64,000 nt of DNA from DASUAS01 sp963841415 (GTDB lineage Bacteria > Actinomycetota > Acidimicrobiia > IMCC26256 > DASPTH01): assembly GCA_963841415.1 (NCBI GenBank), contig CAWJCN010000003.1, positions 1,116,001 through 1,180,000 of the forward strand. The letters are read 5' to 3'. The notes below the pieces were generated by a model. It saw only the letters and a program-made list of their open reading frames with translations. It did not search any database and was not told the origin of the DNA. The first letter of the stretch is position 1, and the number at the start of each line of letters is the position of its first letter. This document shows, one piece after another, positions 32,347-40,102 of this stretch. Made by a program: the position numbers and the translations under genes.

Positions 32347-33609
32347 TCAGCTGACGCGGCCGGACCAGTTGCGGGAGTCGCGCACGACGTCGCGGAACGG
32401 CTTGGTGGCGTCGAACGACGGCTCGCGCGGGAGCCCGAGGACCCGCTCGCCGATGGCGTTGCGCTGCATCTGGCTGGTGCCGCCGGCGATGGCGAGGAAC
32501 CGCCCGTTGAGGAGGCCGAGCGCGGCGGCTGCACCGGGTGAGGTGTCGTCGTCCCATGCGATCGCGGTGCGCCCGCCGATCCGCATCATGAGCTCGGCGC
32601 GGATGGGGTCGTACATGCCCGAGGCCAACTTCGAGTACGACGCCAGGTTCATCGCCCGCTTCGGATCGGCGCCCATCAGCGCCACCAGCCGACGGTTCAA
32701 CGCGGCGCGGGCGAGGTCGTCGCCGTGGATGCGCGCCGCGAGGTCGCGCACGCGCGGATCATGGGCACCGTCGACTGCTACGACCAGGTCGAGCACGTCG
32801 CGCCGGAGCCCGCCGGTCCCGGCCCGTCCGCTGTCGCCGCGCGCGGCGCCCGCACCGCGCTCGTACAGGAGCATGGTCTGGGTGACCGTCCAGCCGTCGT
32901 TGACGTCACCGATGACGTCGTCGTCGGTGAGCTCGACGTCGGTGAAGAACTCCTGGCAGAACTCCGAGTTGCCATTGATCTGGCGGATGCGTTCGACGGT
33001 GACACCCGGCGCGTTCGTCGGCACGAGGAACCAGGTGAGCCCCCGGTGCTTCGGCACGTCCCAGTTGGTGCGGGCCAGGCACATGCCGTAGTCCGCGTAG
33101 TACGCGCCGCTGCTCCAGATCTTCGAGCCGTTGAGGATCCACCGGTCGCCGTCGCGCACGGCTTGGGTGCGGACGCCGGCGAGGTCGGAGCCGGCGTCGG
33201 GATCGGAGAAGAACTGCGCCACGATCTCGTCGCCCGCGAGGATGCGCGGGACGTGGCGCGTCAGGAACTCGGGCGACGCGTGAGCGAGCATCGTCGGACC
33301 GCACACGCCGAGCGTCGCGCCGCCGGCGATGCCGAGGTCGGGAAGCACGAACCCGCGTGCTTCCTGCATGAACGCGCGCTCGTAGTCGGGCGGCAGCCCT
33401 TGGCCGCCGTACTCCTCGGGCCAGGTGATCCCCGCGTAGCCCGCCTCGTACAGGCGCCGCTGCAGCTTCCGCTGCGCGGTGAAGTACTCGGCACTGTCGT
33501 CCGCCGAGTCCCACGGGTTGCGCGCGCCGGCGTCGCCGGGTGCGCGACGTGCGAGGTTGTCCTCGATCCAATGCTGGGCGCGGGCGCGGTAGTCGTCGCG
33601 CGCGATCAT
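32347..33609 (-). CDS. Acyl-CoA dehydrogenase (FadE-type, larger partner)
   Basis: 420 residues. Motifs are GYAGITWPEEYGGQG, QFFSDPDAGSDLAGVRTQAV (FAD/substrate loop), WILNGSKIWSSGAYYADYG and the C-terminal LAIAGGTSQMQRNAIGERVL. It catalyses alpha,beta-desaturation of an acyl-CoA. The ATG overlaps the TGA of the preceding dehydrogenase gene (ATGA), as in the alpha2-beta2 heterotetrameric ACADs of mycobacterial cholesterol side-chain breakdown, so the two probably form one complex acting on bulky or steroid-like CoA esters. Confidence 0.92.
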   Translation of the reverse strand: MIARDDYRARAQHWIEDNLARRAPGDAGARNPWDSADDSAEYFTAQRKLQRRLYEAGYAGITWPEEYGGQGLPPDYERAFMQEARGFVLPDLGIAGGATLGVCGPTMLAHASPEFLTRHVPRILAGDEIVAQFFSDPDAGSDLAGVRTQAVRDGDRWILNGSKIWSSGAYYADYGMCLARTNWDVPKHRGLTWFLVPTNAPGVTVERIRQINGNSEFCQEFFTDVELTDDDVIGDVNDGWTVTQTMLLYERGAGAARGDSGRAGTGGLRRDVLDLVVAVDGAHDPRVRDLAARIHGDDLARAALNRRLVALMGADPKRAMNLASYSKLASGMYDPIRAELMMRIGGRTAIAWDDDTSPGAAAALGLLNGRFLAIAGGTSQMQRNAIGERVLGLPREPSFDATKPFRDVVRDSRNWSGRVS

Positions 33610-34691
33610 CGGTGCACCCCCACGATCTCGAGCAGATGTTCGCGGTGCACGGGTGCCGAGCCGAAGCACTCGGCGTCGGCGGCCAGCCGGCGAAACCAGA
33701 AGTGCTGGTCGTGCTCCCACGTGTACCCGATGCCGCCGAACACCTGGAAGCAGTTCTGCGCGAGCTCGATGCCGTGCTCCGCGACGAACGCCTTCGCCGC
33801 GTGAGCCAGTTCGGCGCCGTCGGGCGCGCCGCTGCCGAGCGAGCTCGCCGCCGCGGTGACGAGTGCCTTTGCCATCTCGAGCCCGAGGCTGGTGTCGGCG
33901 AGCAGGTGCTTGATCGCCTGGAACGAGCCGATCGGTCGCCCGAACGCGATCCGGTCCTTCGCGTACTGGAGCGCGAGCCCGAAGTCGGCGTCCATCGCGC
34001 CGACGCTCTCGGCCGCCGACAACACCGCCGCCAACGCCGCCCGGTCGATGCCGGCGTCGTCGACGAGATCATCGGCCGTGACCGGTACGTCGGCGAGCTC
34101 GATCGCACACCAACCGCGCGTGACATCGAGACCCTCGAGCGTGCGCAGCGTGACGCCGGGCGCGTCGGTGCGCACGAGCACGGGCACAGGTCCGTCGACC
34201 GTGAGTGCTCCGACGAGCAGCCAGGTGCACATCGCGCCGTCGGGAACCACCGCAATGCGGCCGGTGAGCGCCAGGTTGTCGCCCGAACCGCGCAGCTCGC
34301 ACGACGCGTCGACCCACGTCGCCCAGCCCTGGCCGGCGACCAGTTGTGCGAGCACCGCCCCGTGCGTGCCCGCCGAAGAAAGCGCGTGCACGACCACGCT
34401 GTGGCCGACGAACGGGCCCGGTTGCAGGCGGGCGCCGCGTTCGGCGGCGATGAGTGCGGCGTCGAGCACGCCGTTGCCCGACATCGAACCGCCGCCGTGG
34501 GCTTCGTCGGCCAGCAAGCCGAACCAGCCGAGCTCGGCTGCGGTCGCGCGGTAGGCCGCGTCGTCGTACTCACCGCCGTCGGCGCACCGGCGGACAGTCG
34601 TGAGCGGGTGTTCCGATTCCATGAAGCGCACCGACGCGGCGACGAGCATCGCCTGCTCGTCGGTCAGCGCGGGGACAAGTTCGACGGTCAT
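33606..34691 (-). CDS. Acyl-CoA dehydrogenase (smaller partner of heteromeric pair)
   Basis: 361 residues, shorter than the ~380-400 of homomeric ACADs. Motifs include FGLLADEAHGGGSMSG, ALQYAKDRIAFGRPIGSFQAI and the ending QNCFQVFGGIGYTWEHDQHF. The middle beta-domain is reduced. In heterotetrameric ACADs one partner carries the catalytic base and the other does not; which is which needs a structure-based alignment. It leads the two-gene operon and has a leaderless-type promoter with a TCTAGA operator-like site. Confidence 0.9.
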   Translation of the reverse strand: MTVELVPALTDEQAMLVAASVRFMESEHPLTTVRRCADGGEYDDAAYRATAAELGWFGLLADEAHGGGSMSGNGVLDAALIAAERGARLQPGPFVGHSVVVHALSSAGTHGAVLAQLVAGQGWATWVDASCELRGSGDNLALTGRIAVVPDGAMCTWLLVGALTVDGPVPVLVRTDAPGVTLRTLEGLDVTRGWCAIELADVPVTADDLVDDAGIDRAALAAVLSAAESVGAMDADFGLALQYAKDRIAFGRPIGSFQAIKHLLADTSLGLEMAKALVTAAASSLGSGAPDGAELAHAAKAFVAEHGIELAQNCFQVFGGIGYTWEHDQHFWFRRLAADAECFGSAPVHREHLLEIVGVHR

Positions 34692-34697
34692 TCCCGG

Positions 34698-34717
34698 AGC
34701 ATAGATCTAGACCTTTT
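34698..34717 (-). promoter_or_regulatory. Candidate leaderless promoter with TCTAGA-type operator before the ACAD pair
   Basis: On the minus strand AAAAGGTCTAGATCT (34703-34717) is followed by TATGCT (34698-34703), 6 nt before ATG 34691. The order operator, -10, CCGGGA-ATG is the same as at 30465, suggesting shared control of acyl-CoA genes. Confidence 0.45.
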
Positions 34718-34794
34718 CCGCCCGCCGCTCAGCGTCTCGGCGTCGCAACAACGTGATGGTTCGGCCACTTTGACGCCGGAACGCTCGCCGCGCG

Positions 34795-36003
34795 TCAGGT
34801 CAGCAACGCGAGGGCGTTGTCGCGGAGGATCTGGCGCGCGTGCGCGGGGTCGAGCTCCTCGAGGTACTTCGCGTAGTCGGCCGGTTGCGGCGTGCCCTCG
34901 GCGTGGGGCCAGTCGGATCCGAAGAGCACGTGGTCGGCGCCGATGAGCTCGGTGAGCCCGGCGATGTCCTCCTCGGGGAACGGCGAGACCCAGAAGTGGC
35001 GCCGGAAGATCTCCGACGGCCGCTCGTCGACCGTCTCGCCGAAGGCGCGGATGCGGCGGTCGAGCAGGCCGCCCGAGTGGTCGAGCACGTGCAGGCAGAA
35101 CGGCACCCACGCGCACCCGAGCTCGATGCTGAGGACGCGCAGCTTCGGGAAGCGACCGAACAGGTTGCCGAGCACGAGCGCGAGCGCGGTGTCGAGCATC
35201 GGCCGGTCGCCGATCCACGCCTGTTGGAGGTTGGCTTCGTAGGCGCGGTCGGAGACGCCGTGGCGCTGCCAGAGCAGCCGGAACGCGTCGCCGTACGCGT
35301 CGAGCCCGCCGTATGCGTGATAGGCGACGGGCACGTCGGCCTCCTGCACGCGCGCCCAGAACGGATCCCAGACGGGGTCGGCGGGCGAACATCCGTTGGC
35401 CGGTCCCGGGCGCAGCGTGATGAGGCGCGCGCCGCGCGCGAGCACGCGGTCGAGCTCTTCGGTCGCCGGCGCGGGGTCCAGCACCGGGATGGCTGGCGCC
35501 GCGTACAGCCGGTCGCGGTAGACGTAGCCCCAGTCGTCGTCGAGCCACTCGTTGAAGGCGCGGAAGACCTTGTAGGTCATCGGGACCTCGTTGGGGTTGA
35601 GTCCTTCGATGCCGACCGCGAGGGTGGGGAAGAGGAACGCGCGCTCGAGCTGCTGCTCGTCCATCACGTGCAGGCGCGCATCGCGGTGCTGGTAGTGCGC
35701 GGGCAACGGTTCCAGCTCGCCGTAGCGCGCCGTGTCGACGTGACCGGGGACGGACCGGTCGCCACCCTCGGCGAGGTCGCGCAGCCGTTCGTGGAACGCA
35801 CCCGGCTTGGTGATCGGGTTGAACGTCGGGTTCGGCACCATCGTTTGGCGCACGTCACCGAACAGCAGGTGGCGGCGCTTGCCCTCCGAGACCCAGTGCA
35901 CGAACTTCTTCACCGACTCGTCGCCGTAGCGCGTGAAGCAGTCCTCGGTCTCGTAGTAGTGGTTGTCGGCGTCGATCAGCCGGTAGTCCATCTGGGCCTC
36001 CAT
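34795..36003 (-). CDS. Amidohydrolase family 2 protein
   Basis: 402 residues from ATG 36003 (ATG 35991 possible). It begins YRLIDADNHYYETEDCFTRY, the metal-binding strand, with VPVAYHAYGG in the middle and HVLFGSDWPHAEGTPQP (catalytic Asp/His) near the end. Similar to actinobacterial amidohydrolase-2 proteins found among lipid and xenobiotic genes; hydrolysis or decarboxylation of an unknown substrate. An upstream in-frame extension to 36180 consists only of a tandem DNA repeat and is not part of the protein. Confidence 0.88.
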   Translation of the reverse strand: MEAQMDYRLIDADNHYYETEDCFTRYGDESVKKFVHWVSEGKRRHLLFGDVRQTMVPNPTFNPITKPGAFHERLRDLAEGGDRSVPGHVDTARYGELEPLPAHYQHRDARLHVMDEQQLERAFLFPTLAVGIEGLNPNEVPMTYKVFRAFNEWLDDDWGYVYRDRLYAAPAIPVLDPAPATEELDRVLARGARLITLRPGPANGCSPADPVWDPFWARVQEADVPVAYHAYGGLDAYGDAFRLLWQRHGVSDRAYEANLQQAWIGDRPMLDTALALVLGNLFGRFPKLRVLSIELGCAWVPFCLHVLDHSGGLLDRRIRAFGETVDERPSEIFRRHFWVSPFPEEDIAGLTELIGADHVLFGSDWPHAEGTPQPADYAKYLEELDPAHARQILRDNALALLT

Positions 36004-36015
36004 GTCTCCGTCGCT

Positions 36016-36160
36016 CGCCTCCGCTCGCTCCGTCCTGGCGACCGACGCCCGGCGGAGCCCGGCATCGGTCGGGCGTGCTGACCCACCGCGCGCCTCCGCT
36101 CGCTCCGTCCTGGCGACCGACGCCCGGCGGAGCCCGCCATCGGTCGGGCGTGCTGACCCA
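36016..36160. repeat. Tandem 70-bp direct repeat (period 75)
   Basis: A 70-bp unit at 36016-36085 recurs at 36091-36160 with one mismatch. It starts CGCCTCCGCTCGCTCCGTCC and ends CGGTCGGGCGTGCTGACCCA. Both units lie between galE and the amidohydrolase. Such GC-rich units look like intergenic mobile or structural repeats. Confidence 0.8.
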
Positions 36161-36176
36161 TCGCTCGCCCAGTGCG

Positions 36177-37205
36177 TCAACTGTCATACCCGTTGGGGTT
36201 GTCCGACTGCCAGCGCCAGTGGTCGGCACACATGTCGGCGAGCGTGCGGGTGGCGCGCCAGCGGAGCAACGACGCGGCGCGGCTCGGGTCGGCCCACACC
36301 GCCACGACGTCCCCGGCGCGGCGCGGCCCGATCTCGTAGGGCAGCTCGCGCCCGATCGCGGCGGATGCCGTGCGCACGACGTCGAGCACCGAGCTCCCGG
36401 TGCCGGTCCCCAGGTTCACCGGGACCGCGCCGTCGATGGCGTCGAGATGGTCGAGCGCGGCCAGGTGGCCCTCGGCGAGGTCGACCACGTGCAGGTAGTC
36501 GCGGATGGCGGTGCCGTCCGGGGTGGGGTAGTCGCCGCCGTGCACCACGAGGTGGTCGCGCCGACCGACCGCGACCTGCATGATGTACGGCATCAAGTTG
36601 TTGGGGATGCCGATCGGGTCCTCGCCGATGAGCCCGCTCGGATGCGCACCCACGGGGTTGAAGTAGCGCAGCAGCGCGATACGCCAGCCGCTGGTGGCGG
36701 CGACGTCGCGCAGCATCTCCTCGATGTGCAGCTTCGTGCGCCCGTACGGGCTGCTCGCGCCCAGCGGCGTGTCCTCGGTGATGGGGACGGTGTCGGGCTC
36801 GCCGTACACGGTGCACGACGACGAGAACACGAGATCGCGCACGCGGTGACGTTCCATCGCGTGGAGCAGCTGCACCGTGCCGCCGACGTTGTGGTCGTAG
36901 TAGCGCAGCGGCTGTTCGACCGACTCGCCGACCGCTTTGAGCCCGGCGAAGTGCACGACCGCCTCGACGCCCCCGTGCCCGAACGCGCGGTCGAGGTCGT
37001 TCGGGTCGCGGACGTCACCCTCGACGAACTCCAGCTGCTCGCTCGCCGCGGGGACGAGCTCGGCGACGCGCTCGAGTGCGACGATGCTGCTGTTGTCGAG
37101 GTTGTCGAGCACCACGACGCGGATGCCCGCCTCGAGCAGCACGACGCACGTGTGGCTGCCGATGTAGCCGGCGCCGCCGGTCACGAGCACGGTGCGTTCG
37201 GTCAT
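36177..37205 (-). CDS. galE: UDP-glucose 4-epimerase
   Basis: 342 residues, the usual GalE length. VLVTGGAGYIGSHTCVVLLE binds NAD, VVHFAGLKAVGESV is the GalE-specific block, SSSCTVYGEPD supplies Ser, and SPYGRTKLHIEEM the Tyr-Lys pair. NPVGAHPSGLIGED and the end NPNGYDS are also typical. It interconverts UDP-galactose and UDP-glucose, closing the Leloir pathway with the galT gene 3 kb away. It is transcribed separately from the sugar operon, being isolated from it by an oppositely oriented SDR gene. Confidence 0.93.
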   Translation of the reverse strand: MTERTVLVTGGAGYIGSHTCVVLLEAGIRVVVLDNLDNSSIVALERVAELVPAASEQLEFVEGDVRDPNDLDRAFGHGGVEAVVHFAGLKAVGESVEQPLRYYDHNVGGTVQLLHAMERHRVRDLVFSSSCTVYGEPDTVPITEDTPLGASSPYGRTKLHIEEMLRDVAATSGWRIALLRYFNPVGAHPSGLIGEDPIGIPNNLMPYIMQVAVGRRDHLVVHGGDYPTPDGTAIRDYLHVVDLAEGHLAALDHLDAIDGAVPVNLGTGTGSSVLDVVRTASAAIGRELPYEIGPRRAGDVVAVWADPSRAASLLRWRATRTLADMCADHWRWQSDNPNGYDS

Positions 37206-37253
37206 GGAGCTCCTCACGGTTCGGCGGAGGCGGCGGGGTGCGCGACGGCGAGA

Positions 37254-37259
37254 TAGGTT
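37254..37259 (+). promoter_or_regulatory. Candidate -10 box (TAGGTT) for the SDR at 37267
   Basis: TAGGTT lies 7 nt before ATG 37267 in the 61-bp divergent region shared with galE, again without a Shine-Dalgarno. Confidence 0.5.
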
Positions 37260-37266
37260 CGCCGCG

Positions 37267-38079
37267 ATGGGACGGCTCAGCGGCAAGGTAGCGGTCGTCA
37301 CCGGCGCCGCACAGGGCATCGGTGGCGCGAGTGCGTTTCGGATGGGCGAGGCGGGTGCGGCGGTCGTGGTCGCGGATGTCAACCTCGAAGCTGCCGAGCG
37401 GAACGTGGCGGCGATCCGCTCCGCAGGTGGTGAAGCCATCGCGGTGTTCGTCGACGTCACCGACGATGCATCGATCGAGGCCCTGTTCGCCACGGTGGTC
37501 GACGTGTACGGCGGTCTCGACGTGCTCCACAACAACGCCATCGGCGTGCGCCCACCGGAGGGCTGGACCGGCGCGTTCAGCAACTACGTCCACGATTCCG
37601 ACCCGCGTCTCTTCGACGCCATGCTGCACGGCACCGTAACGGTGACCATGGTGGCGACGAAGCTCGCGTTGCCTCTTCTCATCGCACGCGGCGGCGGGTC
37701 GATCGTCAACACCGCCTCGATCGCCGGTGTCCGCGGCGAGATCTACAACCCGAGTTACGGCGCGGGGAAGGCCGGCGTGATCCAGCTCACCCGCTCCGTC
37801 GCCGCCATGTACGGGCGTCAGGGCGTTCGCTGCAACGCGATCTGTCCCGGCTACATCCTCACCCCGTCGGGGGAGAAGGCGTTCGACGACGGGATGAAGG
37901 CGGTGTGGCGTCGTCACACCGTGATCGATCGTCATGGCCAATCGGACGATGTCGCGCACCTCGCGGTGTACCTGGCCTCGGACGAGAGCTCGTTCATGAC
38001 CGGCCAGGCTCTGGTGATCGACGGCGGCTTCACGATGCACGAACCGATGTGGGCCGACCGGCTCGACCTGGGAGGCTGA
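37267..38079 (+). CDS. SDR-family oxidoreductase (possible sugar dehydrogenase)
   Basis: 270 residues. VAVVTGAAQGIGGASAFRMG, VVVADVNLEAAE, DVLHNNAIGVRPPEGW and catalytic NPSYGAGKAGVIQL are classical SDR blocks, ending GQALVIDGGFTM. Located between galE and the galactose/xylose operon, it might oxidise a sugar (galactose or xylose dehydrogenase), but that rests on position only. Its TGA is directly adjacent to the convergent kinase stop (TGATCA), with no intergenic space. Confidence 0.88.
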   Translation: MGRLSGKVAVVTGAAQGIGGASAFRMGEAGAAVVVADVNLEAAERNVAAIRSAGGEAIAVFVDVTDDASIEALFATVVDVYGGLDVLHNNAIGVRPPEGWTGAFSNYVHDSDPRLFDAMLHGTVTVTMVATKLALPLLIARGGGSIVNTASIAGVRGEIYNPSYGAGKAGVIQLTRSVAAMYGRQGVRCNAICPGYILTPSGEKAFDDGMKAVWRRHTVIDRHGQSDDVAHLAVYLASDESSFMTGQALVIDGGFTMHEPMWADRLDLGG

Positions 38080-39189
38080 TCAGCGGATCAGGTCATCGAT
38101 GTCGTCGAGCGCACCACGTTCGCACACGGCGACCACGGTGCCGCCCGAGCCGCCGCCGCTCGACCGGGCGCCGTGCACGCCGGCGCGGTCGAGCACCTCC
38201 TCGACCGTCAGCGTCGCCGCGGGATGGCCGAGGCCCATCGCGTCGTAGCCCGCGTGGCTGGCCGCCATGATCGGACCGATCGCATCGAACGTGCGCTCGT
38301 CGAGCGCGCCGAGCAGCGCGCCGCTTCGCCGGTGCTCCTCCACCCCGAACGCGGTCGCGGCACGTACCGGGTAGGTCACGTCGGGATCGACGGTGGTCAG
38401 CGGGTCGTCGGTCGCGTCCCAGCGTTCGAGGAAGGTCGCGCCGTCGAGCGTGTCCGGGAGGTCGGTCACTGCCGCCAGCGGGAGCTCGCTGACCCACGCG
38501 GCACGTACGCCGGTCGCGTCCTCGACGATGCGCCGACCCATGAACGCGGCGGTTCGCGCCCGTCCGTACGGCACGCCGCTCACGTCGTGTTCGGCGCCGG
38601 TGGGGACGCCGACGATCTCGACGCCGTCGGGCAGGTCCACGATCGGATCGACGGCTGCGGGCCGGCAGAGGATCGGGAGGACGCCGCCGGGTCGGCCCAT
38701 CGTCACCACGACCTGGTCCATGATCCCGCACGGGGCCCCGACCACGTGGTTCTCGGCCTCCTGGCAGAGCGCCGCCAGGGCGAGGGGCTCGACGTGCTCG
38801 ACGCCGAGTGCTCGGGCGGTTGCCACCTCCAGTGCCGCACTCGATGACACGCCGACCGAGGTCGGCACGTCGGACGTCACCGAGAGCCGTGCGCGCGGTG
38901 GTCCGATCACCCGGTGGCGCACCAGCACCAGCACGACGCCGACCACGTAGTGCGTCCAGCGCGGGTACGCGCCGAGCGCGGCGCGCATCTCCCGATAGGG
39001 GAGCACGGCGAGCGTCGACACCTGGTCGGTCGTCAGGTGCACCGGTCCGACGCAGAGCGTCTCGTCCGGTTCGGCGACCACGGTCGTCGTCAGGTGCGTC
39101 GCCACCTCGAGCACGCAGGCGCCGGCGTAGTCGGCGACGCCTCCGAGCAGGTCGAGGCGTCCCGGCGCGCTACCGGTGCGGGAGATCAT
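38080..39189 (-). CDS. GHMP sugar-1-kinase, galactokinase/L-arabinokinase-like
   Basis: 369 residues. The sugar-binding signature reads GRLDLLGGVADYAGACVL, where galactokinases normally have GRVNLIGEHTDYNDG; the Asp-Tyr is kept but Glu-His-Thr is replaced. The ATP motif is VGVSSSAALEVA, and the third block ENHVVGAPCGIMDQ is kept. From memory, the GG-x-ADY and VGAPCG patterns resemble plant L-arabinokinase more than GalK. It phosphorylates galactose or L-arabinose at C1. Last gene of the seven-gene operon; its ATG lies 20 nt inside the phosphatase gene. Confidence 0.85.
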   Translation of the reverse strand: MISRTGSAPGRLDLLGGVADYAGACVLEVATHLTTTVVAEPDETLCVGPVHLTTDQVSTLAVLPYREMRAALGAYPRWTHYVVGVVLVLVRHRVIGPPRARLSVTSDVPTSVGVSSSAALEVATARALGVEHVEPLALAALCQEAENHVVGAPCGIMDQVVVTMGRPGGVLPILCRPAAVDPIVDLPDGVEIVGVPTGAEHDVSGVPYGRARTAAFMGRRIVEDATGVRAAWVSELPLAAVTDLPDTLDGATFLERWDATDDPLTTVDPDVTYPVRAATAFGVEEHRRSGALLGALDERTFDAIGPIMAASHAGYDAMGLGHPAATLTVEEVLDRAGVHGARSSGGGSGGTVVAVCERGALDDIDDLIR

Positions 39190-40102
39190 CGACGAGCTCG
39201 GCCAGGATCGGGCCGATGCGGGCGGCGAGAGCCGGGTTCGCATAGCCGGCCCACGCCACCGAGGTGGTGGTGTCGAGGGGTACGTCGAGCGGATCGCCAC
39301 GGGGATCGGTGACCACACCGCCCACGGCTTCGAGCAGCATCGCGGTGCAGATGTCGTACGGGTGGCACGCGAACGCGTCGGGGTCGACGAGCGGGCGGAG
39401 GTCAGCGACGAAGCGGTCATGACCTGCGATGAGCTCGTGCAGCTGACCGCCGGACGAGATGTACTCGTCGTCGAACACGTTCCGGCTGCCCAGGCGGGTG
39501 AAGAGCTCGGTTTCGAGCTGCGCGAGCGCGACCTTGCCCGGAACGAAGAACTTGGCGACCGCCGCGAACCCGTGCTCGAGGTCGGTCGCAGCCGAAGGCT
39601 GCACCGTGAGCACGGAACGCGGTCCGCCCCGCAGGTCGACCCGCTGAGCAACGAGCGCGGCGCCGCGCCGGCCGCTGAGTTGGTCGGCGACGCCTTGCTT
39701 GGTCGTGGGCAACTCGGTCATCGCGGCCGCGACGACGTCGCGCAACGAGCCACCGCGTGGCGCGGCGGCGGCGAGCGACCACGCGGGCCGCTTGTCGTAC
39801 ATGAGCCCGCGGGTGCCGTCGATGCTGTCGACGATCACCGTCCACGTGGGGTCGGTGCCGATGAAGACGGGTTCCTCGAATCCTTCCGACACCAGCTCGA
39901 CGTCGGGCCAGTGCGTCTCGAACCACTCGACGAGTGTGTCGTCGGCGATCCGGTCGATGGCGTAGATCGTGTCCGCCCTGTTCTGCCCCTCGACCACGGC
40001 CATGTCGATGCCGCGGGCCCGGAGCACGGCCTCGCGCACGTGGTCGCCCAGCGCGCACAGGAGTTGCCGCGCGTCTTCCGCGCCGGTTTCAGATGGCGTC
40101 AC
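39170..40102 (-). CDS. Inositol-monophosphatase-family (sugar) phosphatase
   Basis: 310 residues. Metal site: SEGFEEP (acidic ligands), VDSIDGTRGLMYDKRPAW (Asp92-x-x-Asp95-Gly-Thr) and CHPYDICTAMLLEAVGGVV at the C-terminal ligand, where the usual Trp-Asp is Tyr-Asp. It is longer than bacterial SuhB (~267), with an extra segment at 130-180. IMPases hydrolyse inositol or sugar phosphates with Mg. It overlaps galT (14 nt) and the sugar kinase (20 nt), so it may return sugar-1-phosphate to free sugar or act on another pathway phosphate. Confidence 0.88.
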   Translation of the reverse strand: MTPSETGAEDARQLLCALGDHVREAVLRARGIDMAVVEGQNRADTIYAIDRIADDTLVEWFETHWPDVELVSEGFEEPVFIGTDPTWTVIVDSIDGTRGLMYDKRPAWSLAAAAPRGGSLRDVVAAAMTELPTTKQGVADQLSGRRGAALVAQRVDLRGGPRSVLTVQPSAATDLEHGFAAVAKFFVPGKVALAQLETELFTRLGSRNVFDDEYISSGGQLHELIAGHDRFVADLRPLVDPDAFACHPYDICTAMLLEAVGGVVTDPRGDPLDVPLDTTTSVAWAGYANPALAARIGPILAELVDDLPHR

